This document shows positions 10,466-21,200 of a stretch of DNA of 64,000 bases, piece after piece. The notes under the pieces were generated by a model. It was not told the DNA's origin and did no database searches. It was given only the letters and a program-made list of their open reading frames with translations. A program made the translations under genes and the position numbers. The DNA is from Punica granatum (taxonomy: Eukaryota; Streptophyta; Magnoliopsida; Myrtales; Lythraceae): contig NW_022204045.1 in assembly GCF_007655135.1 (NCBI RefSeq), forward strand, positions 48,561 to 112,560, read 5' to 3'. The stretch's first letter is position 1, and each line of letters starts with the position of its first letter.

Positions 10466-11273
10466 TGATGCAAATCGTAGCATGACTTCAAGGGATCCAA
10501 CTCAAGTTCCAATTGGACCGATTACGCGAGCACGAGCAAAGAAGTTTAAAGATGAACTCAACGGCCTGATTCAAGAGGTTTGGGCTCAAGCAAATTCGTG
10601 GAGGCCCATTGGACATGAATCACGTGATCCACAAAGATCCATCAACATTATTCAAGTTATAGAAGATTCCGGACAAGGCTAAATTCAGCAAGTGTTTAAG
10701 GAAGCTTCTAGAATAGTTGATGATCAACAGAAGATAACATCAGATTTGTTTGAAGTTTAAATCTCATAGAGATATTCTAGGGGTATTTAGATTTTATATC
10801 TTTATAGATTATGTCATATCTCTATTGATATTCTTGGTTTTAATTTCCTTATCTATAGGAGGAGATATGACCAGATTAGGGTTACTTTATGTCTATATAT
10901 ATTCATCTTAGTCAATTTTTAATGAAAGGAACATTCAGAAAATTGTGAGAGTATTCTCTTTGGTTCTTGAAGAACTAATCGAACTTATCGGAAGTTTCCG
11001 TGGCGTTCATCATCGACTTATCAAACGGCTTTCCACCACCGTTTGTGGCGTCTTCATCGACTTATCAAGCGGTTTTCCATTACCGTTTGTGGCGTCTTCC
11101 TATATACCGAGGTTCTTGTTTCGTATTAAACAACGGGTTGAGGTCAGTTATACCAAGGTTCTTGTTTTTGTCGTAAACAACGGGTCGAGGGTTCGTCAAT
11201 CAAATCTGATCGTGGAACGATCTTGGGTTCCTTTAGTTGTCGGGTCTCGTCATTCTTGACGGGAATCGCATCA
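10466..11273 (+). repeat. 5' LTR of the nested CRM-like element
   Basis: 808 bp, TGATGC to GCATCA. Its first about 215 bases still encode the integrase tail present in the 3' LTR (ending near 10680). A TATA-like TCTATATATATTC lies near 10892-10905, followed by AATGAAAGG. A repeated block around 11000-11100 (CGACTTATCAAR CGG and CACCGTTTGTGGCGTCTTC variants) occurs twice. Confidence 0.95.
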
Positions 11274-11275
11274 TT

Positions 11276-11286
11276 TGGTATCAGAG
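11276..11286 (+). other. Primer-binding site, initiator-Met tRNA type
   Basis: TGGTATCAGAG two bases after the LTR end, the standard complement to the 3' end of plant initiator tRNA-Met. Confidence 0.93.
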
Positions 11287-11901
11287 AATCAGGTTCCAAA
11301 TCGGGTTTATCCTATCCATTTTTTTTTTGTGTCAATTTGCTGAGTTTCACTTCATCGAGTATGTTCTTTGTGGATTGTTAGCAGCAAAAAAAAAAAGAGC
11401 TGAAAAAAAAATTTCGGCCAAAAAAAAAATACAGAGCTGAAAAAAAAAAGAAGGGTCGAAAGAAAAGAAATAAGACATCGTTGTCAATTTGATCTAAATT
11501 CTTTACATTAGACCATTCTAAAGTTGTTATTTCCCTTTCTTTGTGATCTACATTGATTTTGATTCCAGAATTTCATATAACATTCTGATATACTTCATTC
11601 TGGTTGCCTTTTCTCTTGCTTCTTTTCTTCTTGAAATTTCCTTTGAATATTAATTTTCCTTGGTAAGTTCTTGGGGAATTGCTGCTGGAAATTTTGGAGA
11701 ATTGTTTGTTTAGTTCCAAAAGATCTTAAAGAGAATTATTGAGTGGAAAAAAGGCAGGAGTGGTAAGAACATTAGAGGGTTAAAAGCCACGTTTGTTTGA
11801 GTGAAAACACGAGTGTAGAGTGATTCACATTCTTGAGTGTAAACACGTAAGGGAGAGAATTGTGAGGTCCTTTTTTTTTCTAACTTTATTTTGCAGCAAT
11901 C
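11287..11901 (+). other. Leader of the nested element
   Basis: 615 bp between PBS and the first gag ATG. It contains several A-tracts around 11385-11470 and no conserved coding sequence. Confidence 0.6.
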
Positions 11902-12294
11902 ATGTCTCACAACAGTGCTAAGAGTATTCCCGAAGGTGCTACGGAATTAGCTGATTCGAAAATACTTATAGAGGCCATGATGAGTGAGATGAGGCGTGTG
12001 ATGAGGTTGGAGTTTGAGCAGTTTCATGAACGGATAGATCTGATGGAGAATAAACGTGTGGAGCAGCCACAAAACTCTCTTAATGCATGTAGGAAGGAAA
12101 TAGTTCAACCGAGGAAGTGAGGGTTGAAGATGAAGAGAATTATGGGGCTAGTTTTGATGAAGATGATCGAGATTCAGTTGTTAGTAATAGGAAACATGGA
12201 GGGCGGTTTAGAGAAGATAGGAATCGGGAAGACAAGAACTTGGGTAGTATTAAGATGAAATTCCCATCGTTCCAAAGAAAGAGTGATCCCGATG
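11902..12294 (+). pseudogene. Remnant gag of the nested element
   Basis: Starts MSHNSAKSIPEGATELADSK and runs to a stop at 12118-12120; the sequence then continues in another frame (12117 onward) through an acidic stretch to [15 protein letters not shown], the start of the capsid domain. At about 12294 the capsid and zinc knuckle are missing and the text jumps to the pre-protease linker DMPPLED. So gag is reduced to its N-terminal arm, with a frame change near 12118. Confidence 0.8.
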
Positions 12295-14348
12295 ACATGC
12301 CCCCATTGGAGGACGTTCCCGAGGAGAAATATTTAGCTCCAGATGCATTAACATTGGAGGCAAGGAGAGCATTGAGCTTGCAAATAAAAGGAGTTGAAGA
12401 AATACAGCGGGAGAACATCTTTCACACTAGGTGCTACATCAAAGACAAGGTATGTAGTGTGATTATAGATGATGGTAGTTGTACTAATGTCGCAAGCATA
12501 ACAATGGTGGAAAAATTGGGACTACCCATGCTGAAGCACCCCAAGCCATACAAATTGCAATGGTTAAATGATAGTGGTGAAATAAGGGTGGACAAGCAAG
12601 TGTTAGTTGCATTTCGAATCGGTAAATACGAAGATGAAGTGTTGTGTGATGTAATACCGATGCAAGCGGGACATTTGTTGCTTGGACGTCCATGGCAATT
12701 TGATAGGCGTGTGAAGCATGATGGCTTTACGAACAAATACTCCTTTGTACTTAATCAACGATCAATCACTCTTGTACCATTGACTCCGCAGCAAGTACAT
12801 GAGGATCAAGTGAGATTGCAAAAAGAGAGTGATCAAAAGAAAGAGAGTGAACAGAAGAAAACGAGGGAAAATCAGAGAGAGGCCGAGAAAAATGAGAGAG
12901 AAAAAGAAAATCAAAATTCGGCCATTGAGAGAAAATCAGAGAGAAAACAAAAGAATTTTTATGCAAACATGGGAGAAATTAGGCAAGCAATGTTTTTAAA
13001 TCAGCCGATGATTGTACTTTTGTACAAAGAGGCATTTTTCAATACTAACGAACTTGATATCTCTCTTCCTAGTTCTGTTGTTTCTCTTTTGCAGGAGTAT
13101 GAGGATGTCTTTCCCGAGGAAACACCACATGGCTTACCTCCAATCCGAGGGATTGAACATCAAATTGATTTTGTTCCCGGTGCGACAATTCCAAACCGAC
13201 CAGCCTATAGGAGCAATCCTGAGGAGACAAAGGAGCTTCAACGGCAGGTAAAGGAGTTGTTAGAGAAAGGGTACGTGAGGGAGAGCTTGAGCCCATGCGC
13301 TGTTCCAGTAATACTTGTACCTAAGAAGGATGGGATGTGGAGAATGTGCGTTGATTGCCGAGCAATCAACAACATAACGGTAAAGTATCGTCATCCTATT
13401 CCTCGCTTAGATGATATGTTAGATGAGTTACATGGTTCTTGTGTATTTTCTAAAATTGATTTAAAGAGTGGTTATCATCAGATTAGAATGAAAGAAGGAG
13501 ATGAATGGAAAACTGCCTTTAAAACAAAATACGGTTTGTACGAATGGTTAGTTATGCCTTTTGGTTTGACTAATGCTCCAAGCACTTTTATGAGACTTAT
13601 GAATCATGTTTTGCGTGCATTTATAGGTAGATTTGTGGTTGTCTACTTTGATGATATACTAGTTTACAGCAAAAACTTAGATGATCATAAGGTACATTTG
13701 AAATCTGTTTTAGATGTGTTTAGGAAGGAAAAGTTATTGGTGCATGAATCTCTTGGTGGAGGATTAATGGGACATTTTGGAATTGCAAAGACTTTAGCTA
13801 CTTTGCAAGAACACTTCTATTGGCCACATATGAAAAGAGATGTTGAGAGAATTTGTGGTAGATGCATTACGTGTAGGCAAGCTAAATCCAGAGTGCAGCC
13901 TAACGGTTTGTATACTCCTTTACCAATTCCTATTGAGCCTTGGATTGATATTTCAATGGATTTTGTGTTAGGATTACCTAGGACTAAACGTGGGAGAGAT
14001 TCAATTTTTGTGGTTGTGGATAGATTTTCTAAGATGGCACACTTTATTCCATGTTACAAAATGGATGATGCCTCGCATGTTGCTGATTTGTTCTTTAGGG
14101 AGATTGTGAGGTTACATGGCATGCCTAGAACAATTGTTTCGGATAGAGATGCTCAGTTCTTGAGCTATTTTTGGAAGACTTTGTGGTGTAAGTTAGGTAC
14201 TAAGCTGTTATTTTCTACTACTTGTCACCCACAAACTGATGGTCAAACGGAAGTAGTAAATAGAACTTTGTCTACTTTGTTGAGGGCAATCATAAAAAAA
14301 ACATTAAAACATGGGAAGAGTGTTTACCACATGTTGATTTGCTTATAA
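12117..14348 (+). pseudogene. Deleted pro-RT-integrase polyprotein of the nested element
   Basis: 743-codon frame. Order: gag remnant; protease with [11 protein letters not shown] and HLLLGRPW; a Lys/Glu-rich linker (about 12800-12960); RT with [45 protein letters not shown] and active site [12 protein letters not shown]; then at about 13740 an in-frame jump from FRKEKLL into [12 protein letters not shown]. What follows is integrase: HFYWPHMK, C-x2-C in [10 protein letters not shown] in [10 protein letters not shown] in VSDRDAQF; the glutamate region is [11 protein letters not shown] thumb, RNase H and the first integrase histidine region are absent. The frame breaks near 14300-14345. Confidence 0.88.
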
Positions 14349-15036
14349 CAGATCTGTTCATTCCGCTACTAAATTTTCACCATTTGAAGTTGTTTATGGA
14401 TTTAATCCTTTAACTCCATTGGATTTATCCCCTTTACCTTTGACTGAGCATGTTAATTTAGATGGCAAAAAGAAAGCTGAATTTGTCAAGCAGATTCATG
14501 AGAAAACAAGACTCAACATTGAGCGAAAAACGGAGCAGTATACAAAACACGCCAACAAGGGCCGTCATAAGCTGATTTTTGAACCCGGAGATTGGGTTTG
14601 GTTGCATATGAGGAAAGAGAGATTTCCGGCGCAAAAACGTTCCAAACTGCTTCCAAGAGGAGATGGACCTTTTCAAGTCCTGGAGTGCATCAATGACAAT
14701 GCTTATAAACTAGACTTACCTGGTGAGTACAATGTAAGTGCTACTTTTAATGTTTCTGATTTGCTTCCTTTTGATGTAGGTGATGATTTGAGGACAAATC
14801 CTTTTCAAGAGGAGGGGAATGATGCAAATCGTAGCATGACTTCAAGGGATCCAGCTCAAGTTCCAATTGGACCGATTACGCGAGCACGAGTAAAGAAGTT
14901 TAAAGATGAACTCAACGGCCTGATTCAAGAGGTTTGGGCTCAAGCAAATTCGTGGAGGCCCATTGGACATGAATCACGTGATCCACAAAGATCCATCAAC
15001 ATTATTCAAGTTATAGAAGATTCCGGACAAGGCTAA
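14349..15036 (+). pseudogene. Integrase C-terminus of the nested element, reading into the 3' LTR
   Basis: Open from 14419 to 15036. Begins after a frameshift with the conserved integrase end, contains a GPF-type module (GDGPFQVLECINDNAYKLDLP is the core region), FNVSDLLPF, then crosses the LTR boundary at 14820 and ends within the LTR with PIGPITRARVKKFKDEL. Translation into the LTR is characteristic of CRM-group elements. Same-frame sequence is also present in the 5' LTR (10466-10682). Confidence 0.85.
14806..14819 (+). other. Polypurine tract of the nested element
   Basis: AAGAGGAGGGGAA immediately before the LTR start TGATGC; it is also coding (QEEGN). Confidence 0.85.
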
Positions 15037-15590
15037 ATTCAGCAAGTGTTTAAGGAAGCTTCTAGAATAGTTGATGATCAACAGAAGATAACATCAGATT
15101 TGTTTGAAGTTTAAATCTCATAGAGATATTCTAGGGGTATTTAGATATTCTTGGTTTTAATTGCCTTATCTATAGGAGGAGATATGACCAGATTAGGGTT
15201 ACTTTATGTCTATATATATTCATCTTAGTCAATTTTTAATGAAAGGAACATTCAGAAAATTGTGAGAGTATTCTCTTTGGTTCTTGAAGAACTAATCGAA
15301 CTTATCGGAAGTTTCCGTGGCGTTCATCATCGACTTATCAAACGGCTTTCCACCACCGTTTGTGGCGTCTTCATCGACTTATCAAGCGGTTTTCCATTAC
15401 CGTTTGTGGCGTCTTCCTATATACCGAGGTTCTTGTTTCGCATTAAACAACGGGTTGAGGTCAGTTATGCCAAGGTTCTTGTTTTTGTCGTAAACAACGG
15501 GTCGAGGGTTCGTCAATCAAATCTGATCGTGGAACGATCTTGGGTTCCTTTAGTTGTCGGGTCTCGTCATTCTTGGCGGGAATCGCATCA
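14820..15590 (+). repeat. 3' LTR of the nested CRM-like element
   Basis: 771 bp, TGATGC to GCATCA. Compared with the 5' LTR it lacks 37 bp after GGGTATTTAGAT (around 15145); the rest differs by about six single bases. Confidence 0.95.
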
Positions 15591-15595
15591 ATGAG
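15591..15595. repeat. Target-site duplication ATGAG, right copy
   Basis: Matches 10461-10465; directly follows the LTR end. Confidence 0.97.
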
Positions 15596-15865
15596 CTCGG
15601 CCATGTCGGCGGCCATCTGATTGACCGTGCCTTTCAGTGCGGTAATGTCGCCTTCCAGTGCGACGATGCGGGCCGCACCCTCAGTAGAGGTGGACGGCGC
15701 TTGGGCCTCCGGTGTTGGGACTGGTGGCGGAATTTCTCCCAAGTGTGTCGGGAGTGCGCCTGCAGGGGTTGGTGGTGGCAGGGCATGAGTCATGGGCGGT
15801 TGATAATAAACCGGCGTCGGTGGAGTGTTTTCCTCGGAACTAGCGGGCAGGTTATTTTGCGCCAT
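15596..15865 (-). pseudogene. Tat/Ogre gag N-terminus, cut by the nested insertion
   Basis: Minus-strand frame from ATG at 15865 (MAQNNLPASSEEN). It is Pro-rich, then has a predicted coiled coil (ARIVALEGDITALKGTVNQM). The frame runs into the insertion at 15595 and resumes at 10465. An open frame continues upstream to 15925 but the 15865 ATG gives the usual gag beginning. Confidence 0.82.
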
Positions 15866-16178
15866 CCTTAGTTGCAAACGAGTGAGATAACGGTGCGCGC
15901 CAGTTATGGTTACCTGCATTAACAAGTGTGTAAATTACGGCGCAAACGAATTACGTTTAAAATAAAAATATGTGGAATAATAAAATAGGGGATGACGTGC
16001 ATGAGATGCATGGATTTTGAAAACTAATGCTGTCACTCGCATTGATTCAAAAGGGTTCCAAGATACAATGCAATTTTAAAAATAAGCCCTAAGTCGTTCT
16101 TCCACCGCGCTCCGGGTTCGAGTGACTGTGGCCGTGGAGAGTACCGATCCAGGTGAGGACCTGGTGGAGGTGTCTAAC
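15866..16178 (-). other. Spacer between ORF1 and gag of the Tat/Ogre element
   Basis: About 310 bp, AT-rich in its middle, without a conserved frame. Confidence 0.5.
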
Positions 16179-17669
16179 CTAAGGGGTGTGTGGACCTCCA
16201 CGGGCTCTCTTCCTGAACCTCTCCAAGGCGACATTCGCTCGTGCCAACTCCTGCTCGCGCCTCTGTAGCTCGGCGCGGGCCTGGGCGAGCTCTCTCTGTA
16301 ATTGTCGCTGATCCACAAGCTGCTCGTCTCTCTCTGTGACTTCCTGACGAAGACGATCTCTCTCGGCCCTGAGGTTAGCAAGCTCCGCTTGGATGGCCAC
16401 ATTCGAGGTGAGAGACGCTCCCGTTGGTCCGCTATCTTCGGCTCGTGGAGAGTCGAAGGAATCCTCGTGTGCTGTCGGACCCCATCGATAGAAGCGGAGG
16501 ACATATTCCTCGGTAGCCTGGAAATCCCGTTCCTCGAGGGTTGGATGCTCGGGGAAATACGGACGTTCGATGACCACGGCTCGCCACGCGTCCAAAACCC
16601 GTTCGATGTCACTTTGACGATCCATGGATGTCTGATCCTTTCGCCAAGTGTGTTCGAATCTATCACGCGCCGTGTCCTCGGGAACTGTCTGCAAGCTGCC
16701 AAACTGCCTCATTACTCGCGCCGGGAAATATGTGGTGGACCCCGCATGGCTTACGAGTGGGACTCCGTTAAAATCAGGACACCTAAGGGCCGCGGGTCCG
16801 GGTGGCATCCACGCGGCTCGCCACTTAAAGCCCCTAGGTGGTATTTCGCGAAAAATTTTGATCCACTCGGAAACCTTGCGTTCTTCCACACGTATCAGAG
16901 ATAATAACTGCGAAATGATTGACCCCGAACGACTGAAAAACAGGACTGGCCTCACGAGGCCAAAGGGGTTTGCATGACTTTGAAGCCAAATTTGTAAGAG
17001 GATTGGGGACCCTCTCAACCTACGATCAGCTGTTCGTGTGACGCGGTCGAGGGACCGAATAGTCTCAGCCACTAAGCCTACCTCATACTCGCGGCCTCCG
17101 ACCACTTGGAGAACGACGCTAGCTAAAGCTGCGTCTATACGATCAGCTGCGCAAGGAAATAAAAGAGTTACAAAAATCAAAAGTAAAACTGCATGACATA
17201 AATTCTTTTGAAAAAAATCCCCTTGGATCACACGCGTTTGTGACTCGATAAAACGGAGTAGTTTCGCAGTTATTATCTCGGTACCACCGGAATATGCGAG
17301 TTCGGCGTGCAGCAAAGACCTTTGCACTCCGAGTAAGCGCGAAACTAAGACCGGTCGAGTGGTTCGGAGATTGGGCTCTATAATAACGTGGGTGACTGCG
17401 GCTCGGCCGATAAGGGTCCTATATTCCTCAATAGTGGGTGCAAGTTCGGTGCCTTGGATGTTGAAGACGGCGTGGATTGGATCCCAAAACGTCACGGCTG
17501 CTCCAAGGAAATTCCAGTCTACCTGACGAGTGGACAATAGGGGCACATCTCCGACGAAGGTGGTGATGTAATCCCGATCAATTTGGCGTAGACTTATCCA
17601 TATGCGGTTGATTTCGTCCAGTGGTGGTGTAACCCTGTCGAGGCGCAGGAAGGAGGCCAAGCGCGACAT
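16179..17669 (-). CDS. Tat/Ogre ORF1 protein (DUF7745-like), intact frame
   Basis: 496 residues starting MSRLASFLRLDRVTPPLDEI. It lies upstream of gag and downstream of the PBS, the place where Tat/Ogre elements carry an extra ORF1 of unknown function. The N-terminal 370 residues resemble the plant DUF7745 family; I recognise motifs such as WDPIHAVFNIQGTELAPTIE with the following EEYRTLIG. The last 80 residues are a strong coiled coil (LRAERDRLRQEVTERDEQL and RRQEL-like repeats) ending RKRARGGPHTP. Unlike the rest of the element it has no internal stop. Function is not known; a capsid-accessory or RNA-binding role is only a guess. Confidence 0.82.
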   Translation of the reverse strand: MSRLASFLRLDRVTPPLDEINRIWISLRQIDRDYITTFVGDVPLLSTRQVDWNFLGAAVTFWDPIHAVFNIQGTELAPTIEEYRTLIGRAAVTHVIIEPNLRTTRPVLVSRLLGVQRSLLHAELAYSGGTEIITAKLLRFIESQTRVIQGDFFQKNLCHAVLLLIFVTLLFPCAADRIDAALASVVLQVVGGREYEVGLVAETIRSLDRVTRTADRRLRGSPILLQIWLQSHANPFGLVRPVLFFSRSGSIISQLLSLIRVEERKVSEWIKIFREIPPRGFKWRAAWMPPGPAALRCPDFNGVPLVSHAGSTTYFPARVMRQFGSLQTVPEDTARDRFEHTWRKDQTSMDRQSDIERVLDAWRAVVIERPYFPEHPTLEERDFQATEEYVLRFYRWGPTAHEDSFDSPRAEDSGPTGASLTSNVAIQAELANLRAERDRLRQEVTERDEQLVDQRQLQRELAQARAELQRREQELARANVALERFRKRARGGPHTP

Positions 17670-18229
17670 CCCTTACCAAAATGAAAGAAAGATCGGCTTA
17701 GGACTTATCAATGCAAGTAACACCCTAATTTTGAAAATTACATGATGTATGCATGCGGAAATGTAAATGCCCACGGCTTGATTAAATTACAAGGTGTATG
17801 TACATGTCTCTCAAAAATGGGAAAAGACACAAATGGCGCGCAGGCCGACTCGATGGACTGTTGTTGAAGTCGAGTTGGAGGCTAGCATGGAGGTTTAGCA
17901 CGATGCATGGTTTCGGTAATACAAGGACCGTGCTATCTAGGGATGGGAGCTCCCGACTCAAGGGTGTCAATTCCTTGAAACCGAGCGGGATTCTTTTCAA
18001 GGCCTAAGCGACAGTCGAACTGCGCGCCGTACCCCTACTTCGAACCCCTATCTAACCTATGCTCCTATTACCGGTCGTGGGACGCGACCCATAGGTACCT
18101 AGAAGCTAGTATGATATGCAATGCGTGTGCATAAATTAAAGTGCGTAAAGTAGATAAGCGGGAAATTACGAAAAACGGTAAATAAACAAGCAAACAAAGC
18201 AAGCGGGAACCGGCTCGAACCCTTTAAAT
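17670..18229 (-). other. Leader of the Tat/Ogre element
   Basis: Between PBS and ORF1. No conserved frame; contains short open frames in both strands that look like chance. Confidence 0.6.
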
Positions 18230-18248
18230 GTCCCCGGTGGAGTCACCA
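18230..18248 (-). other. Primer-binding site of the Tat/Ogre element
   Basis: Minus strand TGGTGACTCCACCGGGGAC, three bases inside the LTR end. It is of the TGGYGACTCC type used by Tat/Ogre elements (an arginine tRNA by published work) rather than the usual initiator-Met site. Confidence 0.82.
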
Positions 18249-18251
18249 AGC

Positions 18252-21200
18252 TGTGCGCACCCGAATTTTCATCTCGTCGGGGCACGCGTGCGCGAAGCCT
18301 AATGCAACGCGGCTTGGGAGTGTCCACCTTCCCGGGGACGTGCGACGGACGCACGTGAGAAGGAGTCGCCACTTGCCATTTTACGACCAGAAGGTCGAGG
18401 GCCAGCAAGTTACCCGGATTTAAGGATACAAGATACACCTAATTGCTAAGGCATATGGTCTACGAAACCCGAGGTTCCAAATTCGGGGGTTCTGTTACAT
18501 GCGAGCCTATATCTCGCATGCCCTATCGGTACTCTAGCTTGTCTAGGCTTGCCATTTTTTATTTAATTACCGCTTAATTAAGTTCCGCTCATCTTACGCG
18601 TTTTGACACCGTAAATTCGAAGAAACTCTCCAACCATTCGCTATCCGATCGGGACTCTTACATGAATAAATGTACAACATAGAACCCTCACATTGTTATC
18701 TCAAATAAAAATACATATTACAACGACTGAGTCCCGATCGGTTCGCGTTCGGTCATTATTCCACTCGTGCTCACCGTGTGGTTTGGAAAAGACTGAAAAT
18801 TAAATTAGGATGCGCACTCGGTGTATGGGAGCATTGAACCCCGTGATCGACGGTTAGGGGCGTTGGACCCGTGTAAATCGTATCCTAAGGATCGGGCTCG
18901 ATCCGCATAACAAACAAGTGCGAGAATGTAACAAGCAAACACAAATAAACAAACAATGAGTTTTTGTTATTGCCGAATTTACGTGAATTAAACGATTATT
19001 AACCGGGGTATCTTGGCATACAAATCCTACCCTAAAACAAACAAAACAGGATGATAGAGAAAGGATGTAGCATTCGGCATTATTTTTGTGGACCCGACAA
19101 ACACAATGTTTGTAATCGAGTCTCGGATGTGTGTGTTGTTTTTAGAATTTCCTGTATTGTGACAGTGTGGCCTTTACAGATTAGGAGTGTTCTTTTTGTC
19201 TAAAGCTCGAAACCTAGCCCTTTGCTCAACCATTTGCCCATGTTTAATTAAGCCGAGTTTGTAATTAATTTTTTTTTCGTGTTTTGACCCATTCTAAGCA
19301 CAAACCTACCCTAGGGTGATGACAGATCAAGAACTGGTAATCATGCCCTTAAACCGAAAAATATGTGTGTGTATGGAAAGTAGAGATTACGTGACACGTA
19401 TCTCGGTGCTTTTGAAATTGTGAATTTTAAAAGAGCATGACTACAGTTTTTGAACTGTCAACGCGATTATAGATTATTAACCGATTCGTGTAATTCACTT
19501 AAAAGAGGTCAAATGATTTTAACTTAGCCAAATTCATCGTCCTAATTACCCCGTGTGTGGAATCTTTTAGGTTAATTGGAATTTTACCAAATGCTTTTAG
19601 TCTACGGATTTCGAGCTGTCGGAATGGCCATTAGTGAACCGTCCGATAAACTCTAATTTCCAACGGTCTTGAAATTAAACTTTTGATTTTAGGCCGAGTT
19701 TACATTATTAAACTGATTCGTGTGAGGTTTCGAATTAAACGAGAAAATAAAGCACTTAAACACGGATCAAGAGCACATCATCACGTCAAACACGACAAAC
19801 ATACAAATTTTATACAATCGGTGCCGCCATGATCGTGATGAACACATACAAACATACACAAACATAATATAAATGAAATCAAATAAACGGCACCGATTCA
19901 TGAAAAAATAAAAAAATCATGCAAAGAATATTATCATGTTGCATACATATAATTACATAAACAAAAATATTTAAACGAGGCACATGTGTTGTCGGTTAGG
20001 AATCCAAGTAGGAAAGGGATTGGATATCTCTGGAAAATGTTCGGGGACTGATTTGGACAATTTTAAAAGAACAGGGACTGATTTGAAAATTTCAGAAAGT
20101 TCAGGGACTGATTTAAAAATTTTGGAAAAATTCTGGACTTTGCAAAAATTACTGGAAATGACCCAGGACTTATCTGAAACTGATTTGGAAGCTCAGGGAC
20201 TATTATGAAAAATAAAATGTTGCGGGGACGAAACTGTAACGACATGAAAAGTTCCGGAACTGATTTAGAAAATTATGAAAATTTCGAGGACTGATCTGGA
20301 GATATTAAAATGACCGGGACTTGACTGGAAATAATTTTAAAATTCGGGGCGGATCTGAAAAAGGCGAAAATGGCCCCGGGACCAAACTGAAACGACTTGA
20401 AAAGTTCCTAGGAAAGGTTAGAAAATTCTGGAAAATCCAAGGACTGATTGGAAAATATTAAAAATGGCCGGGACTTAACTAATAATAATTTTAAAATTCG
20501 GGGCAGATATGAAAAAAATAAAAAAGCGTCCTCTGTATTGAAATGAGACAAAACGAAAAGTTCGTAAAATCGAGTTTGCGACAAATCCGATCACCCACAC
20601 AGCCCCAATAGCATTCATTTCTCATCATATTCATCCAAGCAAACATAGGCATTCAGAAAATGAGCCCTAAACATGCTACTAAGTAGAGGATTTACCTAGT
20701 TTGGGAAGTTGAGGGGTGATTCTGTAAATAAGAAAAATGAAAAAAAGTCAAAAATTGCTGGGCGAGTCGGGTCGGGCCGTGACGGGCTGAGATCTGGTAG
20801 GATGGATTGGGCCAAACTGGGCCGAGGGAGCTCGGACGGGCCGCGATCAAACTGGGCTGAGAACCACTGGATTGGGCCGAGTGGGCCGAAGCGACTGGGC
20901 CGCTGCTGAACGCGGGCTGGGCCGAGGAGATCTGGACTGGGCGACTGGATCCGGACCGGGTTGCTACCTGCGCTGGCCCGGAGAGAAGTTGACCCGGTTA
21001 GCAAAAAAAAAAATAAAGGAGAGGAAGGGATCCAGTTCGGGGCGGCCGAGTGGCTCGGGTGGTGGCGAGAGGCAAGCTGGAGGCCGGACGAGGAGCTAAG
21101 GGAGCCGAGGTCTGAGAGAACGTGGGAGCTGAAGGCCGAGCGTGAACTGAGGGAGTTCGGGCTGTAGGAGGGCGAGTCGGGTTGTGGCAGACCCGACTAG

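Larger units (their letters stand above)
10466..15590 (+). mobile_element. Nested Ty3/gypsy retrotransposon, CRM-like, internally deleted
   Basis: 5125-bp element on the plus strand with LTRs 10466-11273 and 14820-15590, tRNA-Met-type PBS, polypurine tract and 5-bp duplication ATGAG. The LTRs differ by about six substitutions and one 37-bp deletion by hand count, so insertion is recent. The coding part keeps gag start, protease, most of RT and most of integrase, but lacks the capsid core and the RT thumb, RNase H and integrase N-terminus. The RT sequence, the TGATGC LTR ends and an integrase tail that reads into the 3' LTR point to the CRM group of chromoviruses; I place it there by pattern, not by a search. 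It cannot move without help. Confidence 0.93.

Noticed and set aside
10236..10682. 148-codon plus-strand frame spanning 10466
   Set aside because: A chance fusion of antisense gag with the integrase tail encoded in the nested element's LTR.
18190..18250. Possible tRNA gene (GGCTCGAACC word)
   Set aside because: It lies at the PBS of the Tat/Ogre element and has no cloverleaf on either strand.
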